This document shows positions 33,903 through 42,955 of a DNA stretch of 64,000 nucleotides, piece after piece (within the stretch, counting starts at the first letter, position 1; every line of letters starts with the position of its first letter). Under the pieces are notes generated by a model, which was not told the origin of the DNA, searched no databases, and worked only from the letters and a program-made list of their open reading frames with translations. A program made the translations under genes and the position numbers. Source of the stretch: an uncultured Planctomycetota bacterium (GTDB lineage: Bacteria > Planctomycetota > Brocadiia > CAIUPP01); assembly GCA_903901045.1 (NCBI GenBank), contig CAIUPP010000063.1, positions 1 through 64,000 of the forward strand, written 5' to 3'.

Positions 33903-36900
33903 ATGCGCACTTTGGGAACAGGGTTATTCGGGACGCTGGCCTGCGTATTCGGACTCTGGGCCGGCCAGGCGCTTGCCGCTGAACCGACGTTGCCCGAGAT
34001 CACCATCTCGAAGTGCGCCAACCCGCCCGTAATAGACGGACAACTGGATGACCCCTGCTGGAAGACCGCCACCCCCGCGGGGACCTTCCATGTGATCAAG
34101 GAGGGCGGCACAAGCGCGAAGCACAAAGCGTGGGTGACGTATGACAACGAGTGGCTGTACGTAGCTTTCGACGTAGCCCAGTCCACCTTGGAACGCGACA
34201 AGACCCGGTATTTCAAGCACGACGAAAACATTCAGCGCGAGGACAATGTTCAGGTCTCGTTTGACCCGGGCACCGACGGGGAACTGTACTATCAGTTCCT
34301 GGTGAACAAGGCGAATACACGCGCCGACTTCCGCATGACGCGCGCCGCGGGTCGCGAGCGGGAGAACTGGAACATCCCGTGGCGCTCGGCCACGCGCGAG
34401 ACCGAAACGGGCTGGCAGGTGGAGATCGCGCTGCCGTTCTCTCTGATCCTGACCCACGGCGACCCGAGCAAGGCCCGGTTCAACCTCATCATTGACACCT
34501 TCCTGCTTCAGCGCGACGCGCAGATGGCGCGCATGGGCGTCAAGAAGATTGAGTTCAGTTGGGCGCCGATCATCGAGCAGTTCCACGAGCCGGAGCATTT
34601 CGGGCGCATCCTCGGGATACAGGCCGCCGACCTGCGGGCGCCGTTCCTGCCTTTCGTGACAGCGGCGCAAGTGGCGGGCTATGAAATGAAGGACGGCCAG
34701 TATACCTACGGCGTCCTGGCGGACGTGCAGGCATTGAGCGGACGCTCGGGAAAGGTGCGGTTTGACGTCGAGGACCAACCGCTCTCCGGCAAGGCGACGG
34801 AAACGCGTGAGACGGTGGATATCCAGGGCAACAGGACCGAGAAGATCCGCGTTGCCGTGCCGGTGCAGTCGCTCTCCAAACGAACCGCCGTCCTCTCCAT
34901 GTGCGACGCCGCGTCGGGCGAGGTCCTGCAGCGGATCACATTGGATGAGACCTCGGCGCTGGACCTCTTCTCGGCGTACCTGGACCGCAACTATTACACC
35001 AGCGAAGACGCCGCCGTGGCCGTCTGCCGGATCGGGCTGCCGGAGAACACGCTGAAAGGAATGTCGCTGGTCGTCACGGACAAGGCCGGCCGGACCGTTG
35101 CGCAACAGAAGGACCCGCAGCCCCGGACCGACTTCCGCATCCCCCTGGCCGGTCTGCCCCTCGGCATGAACGCGCTGGTCGTGGAACTGCACGACAAGGA
35201 GGGGGCCGTTTCCACCCGCCAGGAAGTCTCGTTGCTCAAGAAAGCTCCGCAACCGGGGTGCGAGGTCAAGGTGAACCGCGTGGACCGCACTTTCCTCAAG
35301 GATGGCAAACCTTTCTTCCCCTTCGGTCTCTTAATGGACTCGGTCTTCCCCGAAAGCGAGTGGGCTTTTCAGGAAGTCTCGGAAATGGGGTTCAACACGG
35401 TGGTTCAATGGTATCCTCTCCGGTATGCCAAGAATCCCGGCATTGACCCGGTCGCGGACATGCGGAATTACCTGGATATGGCTGCCAAATACAACTTGGA
35501 GGTCATCGCATGCCCGGACGGCACCTACTCCAAGGGCCTGCCCCTGAGCGACCCGAACCATCTTCTGCAACCGGGGGACCTGGATTCCCTGAATGCCCGC
35601 CTCAAAGATTCGGGCAGTCTGAATGTTATGAAGGCACTGGAACTCACGCACCCGGCCCTCACGCGCCTCTCAAGGTCGGATCGGTCCACGTTCTTCACGC
35701 AGCTCTATGAGAGCAACCTGCCGAGGATGGTCGGCGGCGTCGAAGGGGCGAAGAACCACCCGAACCTGTTCGCCTATTTTCTGTTCGACGAGCCGATTAT
35801 CGTGGAATTCGAGGAATATATCGCAGGACGCGACTGGAACCGGAGACTCCATGAACTGGACGGGTACCATCCGACGCTCGTCCTTTATTCTTCCGAAATC
35901 CCGCCGGGGATTGAGACCGTGGACTGGTGCGACGGCCTGGGCACAGACCCCTATTGGGTGCCTGGCACCTCCGGTTGGGGCACCCGCGGCACGGTGAACT
36001 TCGTCTCCAAGATCGTCTCGGAAACGAAGCGCCGCGCGGACGAGATGCGCGAGGTGACCTACACCGTGGAGGTGATGGAGCGATGGAGCGCCACCAAGAA
36101 GCGTCCGCTCATGCCGGTGGAACAGGCTTGCCAGACCTATCTGGCCCTGATTCACGGCAGCAAAGGCATCTTGTACTTCCACTATCCGTTCTTCACCCGG
36201 TCCACCAACGCGGAAATGAAGGTGCTGACCGAGCAGATGAAGACGCTCGGCCCGATCTGCCTGACGCCCGACGTGCCGCAAGAGGTATCCTATTCCCCCG
36301 GCGTCCTCAATCCGGCCAAAGATCAATTCACCGACGTGCAGGTCTCTCTGCGGAAGGACCCCGCCGGCGGCTACGTCCTGATCTGCGCCAACACGGCCTG
36401 GTGTCCCGTGGACACGTCATTCACTGTTTCGCTCCTCGGACGTGACGGCGTGGTCACGCGCCTTTTCGCGGAGGACAAATACCCGGTGAAGGACGCCGCC
36501 TTCGACGACCGCATCGAGGCGATGGGAACGCGCGCCTATAAAATCGCCGGTCCTGACACCGTGACCGCGCCGGTGGCGATTTCCGTCAAAATGACGCCGC
36601 TCAAAGACCAGACCCGCTATGAGGATATCCAGCCGGAGCTTGCCACTGGGAAGCGAAACATCCTTCCCAACGCCAGCTTCGAGGAAACGGCCGTGCCCGG
36701 CTGGCCGAATTTCTACCAATACACCGGCTCCCCCCTGGTCGGGGAGGAGCGCGTCGGCGGCAAAGAGGCGTGCTGGAGCGTCGTGGAAGATCATCCGTTC
36801 CACGGACAGAAGTGTCTTAAGATGGTGGTCAAGAAAGGGATGAAGATCCGCCGCGCCACGTACAAGGAATTCTACCTGGTCAGTGACGTGGCCACGGATT

Positions 36901-37178
36901 ACGTGTTGTCCGTCTATTTGCGCGCCAACCGCGAGGGCGCGTCCGCGGTGATCGACCTGCGGTCACCGACCGACCGCAGGGAGAAGCAAGTGGCGCTGAC
37001 CACGGAGTGGAAGCGGTACGACATCGCCTGTCCCGTTCCCGCGAAGAACTCCTCCGAGAGCCACTTCTTCGTCTGGGTCGGCGACCCGAACGTCCGCGAA
37101 TTGCCGGAAGACACCATTGTCTGGATGGACGCCATTCAGATCGAAAAGGGGTCGGAGCCGACGGAATTTCAACCGTAG
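33903..37178 (+). CDS. secreted CBM9-like/TIM-barrel putative glycosidase
   Basis: This 1091-residue protein has a signal peptide ending AGQALA near residue 25. An N-terminal CBM9-like carbohydrate-binding domain follows (~30-240; ANPPVIDGQLDDPCWKTAT, WVTYDNEWLYVAFD). A TIM-barrel-like region begins near residue 460 (FLKDGKPFFPFGLLMDS, EMGFNTVVQWYP) and contains acidic blocks such as FAYFLFDEPIIVEFEEY. The C-terminal ~170 residues (from NILPNASFEETAVPGW) resemble a CBM4/9-type jelly roll. The combination suggests binding and cleavage of a cell-wall-type glycan outside the cell. An ideal AAGGAG precedes the ATG. The family cannot be fixed by eye. Confidence 0.6.
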   Translation: MRTLGTGLFGTLACVFGLWAGQALAAEPTLPEITISKCANPPVIDGQLDDPCWKTATPAGTFHVIKEGGTSAKHKAWVTYDNEWLYVAFDVAQSTLERDKTRYFKHDENIQREDNVQVSFDPGTDGELYYQFLVNKANTRADFRMTRAAGRERENWNIPWRSATRETETGWQVEIALPFSLILTHGDPSKARFNLIIDTFLLQRDAQMARMGVKKIEFSWAPIIEQFHEPEHFGRILGIQAADLRAPFLPFVTAAQVAGYEMKDGQYTYGVLADVQALSGRSGKVRFDVEDQPLSGKATETRETVDIQGNRTEKIRVAVPVQSLSKRTAVLSMCDAASGEVLQRITLDETSALDLFSAYLDRNYYTSEDAAVAVCRIGLPENTLKGMSLVVTDKAGRTVAQQKDPQPRTDFRIPLAGLPLGMNALVVELHDKEGAVSTRQEVSLLKKAPQPGCEVKVNRVDRTFLKDGKPFFPFGLLMDSVFPESEWAFQEVSEMGFNTVVQWYPLRYAKNPGIDPVADMRNYLDMAAKYNLEVIACPDGTYSKGLPLSDPNHLLQPGDLDSLNARLKDSGSLNVMKALELTHPALTRLSRSDRSTFFTQLYESNLPRMVGGVEGAKNHPNLFAYFLFDEPIIVEFEEYIAGRDWNRRLHELDGYHPTLVLYSSEIPPGIETVDWCDGLGTDPYWVPGTSGWGTRGTVNFVSKIVSETKRRADEMREVTYTVEVMERWSATKKRPLMPVEQACQTYLALIHGSKGILYFHYPFFTRSTNAEMKVLTEQMKTLGPICLTPDVPQEVSYSPGVLNPAKDQFTDVQVSLRKDPAGGYVLICANTAWCPVDTSFTVSLLGRDGVVTRLFAEDKYPVKDAAFDDRIEAMGTRAYKIAGPDTVTAPVAISVKMTPLKDQTRYEDIQPELATGKRNILPNASFEETAVPGWPNFYQYTGSPLVGEERVGGKEACWSVVEDHPFHGQKCLKMVVKKGMKIRRATYKEFYLVSDVATDYVLSVYLRANREGASAVIDLRSPTDRREKQVALTTEWKRYDIACPVPAKNSSESHFFVWVGDPNVRELPEDTIVWMDAIQIEKGSEPTEFQP

Positions 37179-37191
37179 AGTGGAAACAGAC

Positions 37192-38394
37192 ATGCCCCCG
37201 ACGTCCTTGCAGTTGCTCGCGCCGTCTGAGGAATACCGCGCCGATACGGCGGATTTTCTTGGCAAGGTGTTCTCGGCAGTCGGATACTACCGTGTTTTGA
37301 AGAACTATGAGAACACCGTCTGCACCAGCTATGACGAGCGGTCCAGCCGGATCGGCCTGAAGGACGGCCAGATCGTGACGCACTGCGGCGTGAGCCGATA
37401 CACCATGCGCGTCGGAAGCGCGCGCTTGTGCGTCGCCGGGATCGGTGGCGTGGGGACGCGCCCCGACTGCCGCGGTCGCGGATATATGAGCGAGACCATG
37501 CGCGGCGTTTTGGAGGGCGTTCGGGACCGCGGGTACGACATGAGTCTCCTCTTCGGCGTGGAGGGCATGTATGGGCGCTATGGTTACGTGCGCGCGTGGA
37601 ACGAGACATGCTGTCACGTGGCTTATCCCGACCTGCCGGAGAACGCGCAGGTCAGCAACCTCCGGCGTTTCGTGCCTGCCTGGCGGGCGGATCTGGCCGC
37701 GCTGTACAACCGGTTCCACCGTGCCGCCACCGGCTCCGCCGTGCGTTCGACCCAAGAGCGCGGTTGGTTTCACCCCCAGCCCGATGCCGCCGGATATCTC
37801 TGGACCGGCAGATCGCGAAGCCCCGCCGGCTATGTGATCGCGAAGGTTGAAGGCGATGTCCTGAACATCCTGGACTTCACAGGCGACCCGCTGGAGATTC
37901 TCGGCGCGGCGCGCCGGGTCGCGCGCATGCGCTCGTGCAGGAATCTCTGCTTCTCGTGCGTCTCGGAGGCCGACCCGCTGACAAAACTGCTCCGCCGCGG
38001 CACGTGCCGGCTGGACGTGCGTTGCCGCCGGTGCGGAGGCGCCATGGTGCGCACCATTAATCTGGCCGCCTGCCTCCAAAAGATGGCCGGCGAACTTTCG
38101 CGCCGGCTCGCCGCGTCCCCCATGTGCGATTGGCGCGGCTCGCTGCTGGTGGCGGATGCATGCGATTCCGTCTGCCTCCATATTCGGAATGGAAGCGTCC
38201 GCCCGGGGGGGGCGCAGAGTGTGAAGCATGCGCTTCGCGGCGGCCCGGCCATCGCGCAACTGCTCATCGGCACGGACAACCCGGACGAAGTGATTGACGC
38301 GGCGCGCATTCGGACATCCGGCGATGCGGCCAGTCTGACGAAGGCGCTTTTCCCGCGCCAGGACCCGCTGCTTTCGCCACTGGACCGCTTTTAG
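37192..38394 (+). CDS. Eis-like GNAT N-acetyltransferase
   Basis: This protein of about 400 residues has the Eis-type layout: an N-terminal GNAT domain with the acetyl-CoA loop GTRPDCRGRGYMSETMRGVL (~95-110), a second GNAT-like domain, and a C-terminal SCP2-like domain ending near LIGTDNPDEVI. GNAT enzymes transfer acetyl groups to amines. The acceptor here could be an amino sugar or another amine made in the same pathway. I chose ATG 37192, 13 nt after the previous stop, since the longer frame overlaps that gene. It leads a run of cytoplasmic enzymes (two creatininase-family proteins and an opine-dehydrogenase-like protein). Confidence 0.75.
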   Translation: MPPTSLQLLAPSEEYRADTADFLGKVFSAVGYYRVLKNYENTVCTSYDERSSRIGLKDGQIVTHCGVSRYTMRVGSARLCVAGIGGVGTRPDCRGRGYMSETMRGVLEGVRDRGYDMSLLFGVEGMYGRYGYVRAWNETCCHVAYPDLPENAQVSNLRRFVPAWRADLAALYNRFHRAATGSAVRSTQERGWFHPQPDAAGYLWTGRSRSPAGYVIAKVEGDVLNILDFTGDPLEILGAARRVARMRSCRNLCFSCVSEADPLTKLLRRGTCRLDVRCRRCGGAMVRTINLAACLQKMAGELSRRLAASPMCDWRGSLLVADACDSVCLHIRNGSVRPGGAQSVKHALRGGPAIAQLLIGTDNPDEVIDAARIRTSGDAASLTKALFPRQDPLLSPLDRF

Positions 38395-38406
38395 AGAGAG
38401 CCAATC

Positions 38407-39165
38407 GTGATCTGGAATCAAATGACCGGGCCGGAAGTGCTGGAGTTTGCGAAAGCGACGCAGGTTGCGCTCCTGCCCATGGGGTCGATTGAAATGCACG
38501 GGCCGCACCTGGCCACCGGAGTGGACACCGTCGCCGCGATTGCGTTGGCCGAGAAGGCCGCGCAAATCGAAAAGGCCATCGTGCTTCCGCCGATTCATTA
38601 CAATCTGAACGCGCCGATGAAATGCTATCCGGGCACGCTATCCATGCCGGTGCGCATGATCGCCGACATGGTCATGACGATATCCGCCGAAGCCGCGCGT
38701 AACGGCTTTGACCGCATGATCTGCGTGATCGGCCACGGTGGAACGCAGCTCCCGGTCGGCCTGGCTCAGCAGGACCTGCTTGAGCAAAGAACCGGCGCGC
38801 GAAATTCCACCGAAGCGCGGCGCATGGTGTTCTACGTCTATTTCGGCGCACTGTGCAAAGAGGCGTGCAAGTCGGTCCTCGAAAGCAAACCGATGCACGG
38901 CTGCGAATACGAGACCTCGTTGACGATGCAGATTCGTCCGGACATGGTCCGCCCGGAGAAAGCTCATTCCGGTCCGTACGTCCCTGATGGCGTGGATGCG
39001 GCGCACGTTGACGACTGGAACCGCATGGTGCCTCTCGGCTTCGCCGGCGAACCGCAGAAGGCGACGGCCGAAAAAGGCAAGGCGCTGCTCGACGAGGCGG
39101 TGGAAAGCCTTGTCAAGGTAATCCGCCAGGTCAAGGCATACAAGCTCGAACCGGACGGGAAGTAG
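38407..39165 (+). CDS. creatininase-family amidohydrolase
   Basis: This 252-residue protein has the creatininase/MftE fold signature LLPMGSIEMHGPHLATGVDT, whose Glu, His and Asp are the usual metal ligands, then IGHGGTQLP and CEYETSLTMQIRPDMVR with a further Glu. Family members hydrolyse cyclic amides or process peptides with two divalent metals; many act in unknown pathways. It starts at GTG 38407 after AGAGAG, 12 nt past the acetyltransferase. A second, more distant family member follows, so the two may form a mixed complex or act in sequence. A lactam or formamide-type substrate is inference. Confidence 0.8.
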   Translation: MIWNQMTGPEVLEFAKATQVALLPMGSIEMHGPHLATGVDTVAAIALAEKAAQIEKAIVLPPIHYNLNAPMKCYPGTLSMPVRMIADMVMTISAEAARNGFDRMICVIGHGGTQLPVGLAQQDLLEQRTGARNSTEARRMVFYVYFGALCKEACKSVLESKPMHGCEYETSLTMQIRPDMVRPEKAHSGPYVPDGVDAAHVDDWNRMVPLGFAGEPQKATAEKGKALLDEAVESLVKVIRQVKAYKLEPDGK

Positions 39166-39206
39166 TTCTCTTCGCGCGGACAGTCTCCATCAGCGATAGG
39201 GCGGCC

Positions 39207-39965
39207 ATGCGTGACAGCCACAAGTGGGAAGAGCTTCTTCCCGAGGAGTTCAACGAGGAGTTCCGCCGCGCGCCGATTGCGTATTTGGCATGCGGAGGGA
39301 TGGAAGAGCACGGCCTGCACAATGCCCTTGGCGTGGACCTCCACATCGCCTACGACATTTGCCTTCGAGCCGTCGCCCTTTCCGGCGGAATCCTTTTTCC
39401 GCCGGTTCCGTTTGTGCCCGCCGGCTCGCCCGCGTTGTCGCGCGAGGCGCTCCGGAGCGGCAAGCACGATCTCTTTCCGCCCAGCCTTTGGGTCAGCCGC
39501 GAGCTCTGCGAGACCCTTTACGTCGAACTGCTCGAATCCCTTGCCGACCTCGGCTTCAAAGTCTGCATTGCGCTGGGGGGCCATGGCCCCGCCTTCCTGC
39601 TTCTCCGCGAAATCGAGAAACAGCGCCAGGGTCGCGTGGGAGACATGAAGTTCTGGGGCGGCTCCGAGCGCGTCAGCCTGGACGCGATTGGAATCGGCCG
39701 GACCCGGCCGGAAGACCGCGACCTTGCCGTTCACGCCGGCATGCTGGAAACTTCCCTCATCGCCGCGTGCCGACCCGATTGGGTGGACCTCAAGCGCGTT
39801 GAGCGGACGCTGAGCAGCCCCTTGCCCCTGCAACTGAAGGCCTCGACACGCGAACAAATCGCGCTCGTTGCCGGGGCCAATCCCGAATTCGGCGAGGCGC
39901 GGCTCCGTGTCGTCAGTGAGCGCATCGCCGCTCATGCGCAGGAATTGCTGAAGGATCAATCCTGA
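39207..39965 (+). CDS. creatininase-family amidohydrolase, second copy
   Basis: This 252-residue creatininase-family protein contains ACGGMEEHGLHNALGVDLHI with Glu, His and Asp at the metal positions, ALGGHGPAFLL and AGMLETSLIAACRPDWVDL with the later Glu. The overall similarity to the preceding gene is low apart from these blocks, so they diverged long ago or were brought together. The gap of 41 nt keeps them in one transcription unit. The substrate is unknown. Confidence 0.78.
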   Translation: MRDSHKWEELLPEEFNEEFRRAPIAYLACGGMEEHGLHNALGVDLHIAYDICLRAVALSGGILFPPVPFVPAGSPALSREALRSGKHDLFPPSLWVSRELCETLYVELLESLADLGFKVCIALGGHGPAFLLLREIEKQRQGRVGDMKFWGGSERVSLDAIGIGRTRPEDRDLAVHAGMLETSLIAACRPDWVDLKRVERTLSSPLPLQLKASTREQIALVAGANPEFGEARLRVVSERIAAHAQELLKDQS

Positions 39966-40019
39966 GCATCCCGGCCTGACGTGTAATGGCGTCCGTCAAT
40001 CCAGAAAGAGAGAGGATGC

Positions 40020-41684
40020 ATGCGCAAATCCGGCGGCGATAGGTCGCAGTCCGCTCGCGCACCACGCAACCGCGGCAATCTCATCTGGGCCAATCTGCTC
40101 CACCTGGGCTTCAACATGTGGTGCGACCGGAACGCGGAAGTCTACAAGAACCTCGACGCGGGCGTTGCCAAGCCCTTCCTCCGCTTCGACCAGGACCTCT
40201 GGGATGACCTCCTCAAGGAAATGGCCGACGCCGGAATGAATATGGTGCTCATAGACCTCGGTGAAGGGGTGAAGTACGACAGCCACCCGGAACTGGGGGT
40301 GAAGGGTTCCTGGACCCCGGCCAAACTCCGCAGGGAGCTGGCCAAAGTTCGCGCGCTGGGACTGGAGCCTATTCCGAAGCTCAATTTCTCCGCCGCCCAC
40401 GACATCTGGCTCGGTCCCTATTCGCGCTGCGTTTCTACCGACAAATATTACACGGTCTGTCGCGACCTCATCGCCGAAACTCTCTCCCTCTTCGACCGCC
40501 CGCGGTTTCTCCATCTCGGAATGGACGAGGAAACCGCCAGCCACCAGCAGCACAGCAACTATGTCGTCGTCCGCCAGCATGAACTCTGGTGGCACGACCT
40601 GCTCTTCCTCGTCGGGCAGGTGGAGAAGGGCGGCTCGCGCGCCTGGGTGTGGTCGGACCAGATCTGGCGCGAGCCGGAAGAGTACGTCAAGAAGATGCCC
40701 CGTTCCGTGCTTCAGAGCAATTGGTACTACGGAGGCGTTTTCAAACGCAAGCTGCGGACAGGCAATGACTACAAGCCGTATGACCGCGCCGTCGAGTCAT
40801 ACCACATTCTCGAAGAGCACGGGTTTGACCAGGTCCCTTCGGGGGCGTGCACCGATCCCTACAATTATTTGAGGATGGTGGATTACTGCAAGCGGCATAT
40901 CGCGCCGGAGCGCCTGCTGGGTTTCATGCAGACGGTGTGGTATCCCACCCTCAACACTCAACGCGCTCGTCATCTGGACGCCATCGCCAAAGTGCGCGTC
41001 GGCATGGACTGCTGGAACGGAAAAATCCGGAACGTGAACGTCGAAAATCCGCGGACGCCGCTCGACATTCCCGATAAGCCCGGAATCCGCGTCGGCGTGT
41101 ACGGCTCCGGCATCGGAGACTTGGGAATTTTAGAGGCGCTCGCCGGCGCAAAGGACCTCAATGCCTTCAGCCTGCCCCGGCTGGACCGGAAATCGCTTTC
41201 CCAAACGGAGGTTCTTGTGATCCCCGTGCCGTCGTCGCAGGCTTTCTATTCCAGCGCGAAGAATCTCCTTTGCAGGTGGGTGGCAGGCGGGGGACGCATC
41301 ATGCTGCTGCACAGCGCCGTCGGTTACCGCCATTTCTCGCCCCTTTTCCCGAAACTCGCGAAAGCGCTCACGCATCCGAGAAGTCAGACGGTTCATGTCG
41401 TCGCGCGGCACCCCGTCACCGCCGGCCTGTCGATCGGCGAGAAGTTTGACCACAGCTACAAAGACCACGTTGCAATGAAGCCCGGCGCTGGAGCGCGCGT
41501 TCTGGTCAAGGACGAGCAGGGCTATGGCGTCGTGATAGCCGGAAAGGCCGGGCGCGGCAAGGTGCTTTTGAACGGCATGATCACCGGCTACGCCTCGGTG
41601 GGGCCCGTTGAGTTGGATCAGGCCCCCCAAGGCGGGGAGCGTGACGTGTTGATCAACGGAATTCGCTGGCTGGGAAGCCATTAG
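40020..41684 (+). CDS. GH20-like barrel protein with amidotransferase-like tail
   Basis: This 554-residue cytoplasmic protein has a TIM-barrel-like region (~25-340). The strand FLHLGMDEETASH recalls the His-x-Gly-x-Asp-Glu of GH20-type hexosaminidases, where the Asp-Glu pair is catalytic, and WVWSDQIWREPEEY follows. From about residue 353 a new domain (GIRVGVYGSGIGDLGILEAL, then GGGRIMLLHSAVGYRHFSPL) resembles the class I amidotransferase/ThuA fold. Glycosidase activity on an amino sugar or related residue is possible but unproven. It lies in the same run as the creatininase-like genes and is followed after 16 nt by an opine-dehydrogenase-like gene. Confidence 0.55.
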   Translation: MRKSGGDRSQSARAPRNRGNLIWANLLHLGFNMWCDRNAEVYKNLDAGVAKPFLRFDQDLWDDLLKEMADAGMNMVLIDLGEGVKYDSHPELGVKGSWTPAKLRRELAKVRALGLEPIPKLNFSAAHDIWLGPYSRCVSTDKYYTVCRDLIAETLSLFDRPRFLHLGMDEETASHQQHSNYVVVRQHELWWHDLLFLVGQVEKGGSRAWVWSDQIWREPEEYVKKMPRSVLQSNWYYGGVFKRKLRTGNDYKPYDRAVESYHILEEHGFDQVPSGACTDPYNYLRMVDYCKRHIAPERLLGFMQTVWYPTLNTQRARHLDAIAKVRVGMDCWNGKIRNVNVENPRTPLDIPDKPGIRVGVYGSGIGDLGILEALAGAKDLNAFSLPRLDRKSLSQTEVLVIPVPSSQAFYSSAKNLLCRWVAGGGRIMLLHSAVGYRHFSPLFPKLAKALTHPRSQTVHVVARHPVTAGLSIGEKFDHSYKDHVAMKPGAGARVLVKDEQGYGVVIAGKAGRGKVLLNGMITGYASVGPVELDQAPQGGERDVLINGIRWLGSH

Positions 41685-41700
41685 ACCAAGGAGAACCCGG

Positions 41701-42885
41701 ATGAAGGTACTGGAAAAACCGATTGCCGTCCTGGGCGGAGGCGCCTGCGCCCAGACTTTCGCCGCAGAACTCAGCCTGGAAGGATATGACGTTCGACTGT
41801 TTGAACTGCCCGAGTTCGCGTCGAAAACATTGGGGGCCGTTCTACAGACCCGGACCATTGAGCTCGGGGGACCTCAGAGCAACTTCAAGTGGTTCCGCAG
41901 GACCGGCGTCGCCAAAATCGCCGTCGTCACCACCGACATCGCCGAGGCATTGCGCGGGGCGGGCGTCGTCATCGTCGCCCTGCCGGCCAAAGGACACAAG
42001 CCGTTCTTTCAGAAAATGATACCGCATCTGGAGAGCGGGCAGATCATCAGCATCTTCCCGGACAATTTCGGCGCGCTTATTCTCCGCAACATGATGATCC
42101 AGGCGAAGTCGAAGGTCCGGGTCATTGTCGGGGGCTGGAGTTCGATGCCCTATGGCGTCCGCATGGTCGAGCCGGGGAAGCTGGACTGCATCATGCGGAC
42201 GAAGGAATTGATGGGTGACGCACTGCCAAGCCGGGATGGCGCAGCCTTCTTTGAAACCATGAAGTCGTTGCCGGTTTTCGACGGCGCCGTGAATCTGAAG
42301 CGTGCGGACACGATTCTCGCCGCCGACCTCTCCAATCCCAACCCCGTGGTGCATGTGCCCGGCTCTCTCCTTAGCGTGGGTCCCATGGAAGTCTCTGAAA
42401 TGGAAGGCACTCTCGGCATTCCGAAGGGGAAGTTCTCGATGTACAAACATGGCATGTGCCCTGCCGTGGCCCGCACGCAACTGGCATTCTACCGTGAAGA
42501 ACAGGCCATTGCCGCCGCACTCGGCATTCGCATGGTCGAATACCAGGAGGAGCAGTTCTTCTGGAAAGGCGGCGTCATGGGAATCGAGTACTGGGTTCCC
42601 TTCGTGGATGTCATCATGCCGCCCATCACCGGCCCCGATTCCGTCGAACATCGCTACTTCACCGAGGACATCCCCGTGGGGACCGTTGTCCGCTATCATC
42701 TGGCGCGGAAATTCAACATCGAAGTCCCGGTCATCGAGTCGATGATCCGGATCGGCTCCGTCGCCTGCGGACACGACTTCCTCAAGGAGGGGGTCTCTTT
42801 GGAACAGCTCGGCATTGCCCACTTGAGCGGGAAAGCGATTCGGCAGTTCGTGCGCGAAGGCGGCGCGAAAGCGTCGTCCCGCTGA
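41701..42885 (+). CDS. NAD/NADP octopine/nopaline dehydrogenase-family protein
   Basis: This 394-residue protein begins with a Rossmann motif (IAVLGGGACAQTFAAELSLE) followed by AGVVIVALPAKGHKPFF and IISIFPDNFGALILRNM. The C-terminal part, with NPNPVVHVPGSLLSVGPME and a conserved His, resembles the catalytic domain of opine dehydrogenases, which condense or split an amino acid and a keto acid. The actual substrate could be another hydroxy acid or N-linked compound. An AAGGAG site lies 9 nt before the ATG. Its location among creatininase-like and acetyltransferase genes hints at a pathway for a nitrogen-containing sugar derivative. Confidence 0.78.
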   Translation: MKVLEKPIAVLGGGACAQTFAAELSLEGYDVRLFELPEFASKTLGAVLQTRTIELGGPQSNFKWFRRTGVAKIAVVTTDIAEALRGAGVVIVALPAKGHKPFFQKMIPHLESGQIISIFPDNFGALILRNMMIQAKSKVRVIVGGWSSMPYGVRMVEPGKLDCIMRTKELMGDALPSRDGAAFFETMKSLPVFDGAVNLKRADTILAADLSNPNPVVHVPGSLLSVGPMEVSEMEGTLGIPKGKFSMYKHGMCPAVARTQLAFYREEQAIAAALGIRMVEYQEEQFFWKGGVMGIEYWVPFVDVIMPPITGPDSVEHRYFTEDIPVGTVVRYHLARKFNIEVPVIESMIRIGSVACGHDFLKEGVSLEQLGIAHLSGKAIRQFVREGGAKASSR

Positions 42886-42955
42886 ACCGATTCATGACAT
42901 CATTGTCACCGGGAGAGCAGACCGCCTGGGTCCGCAGAGGTGGAAGGAACCGGAA

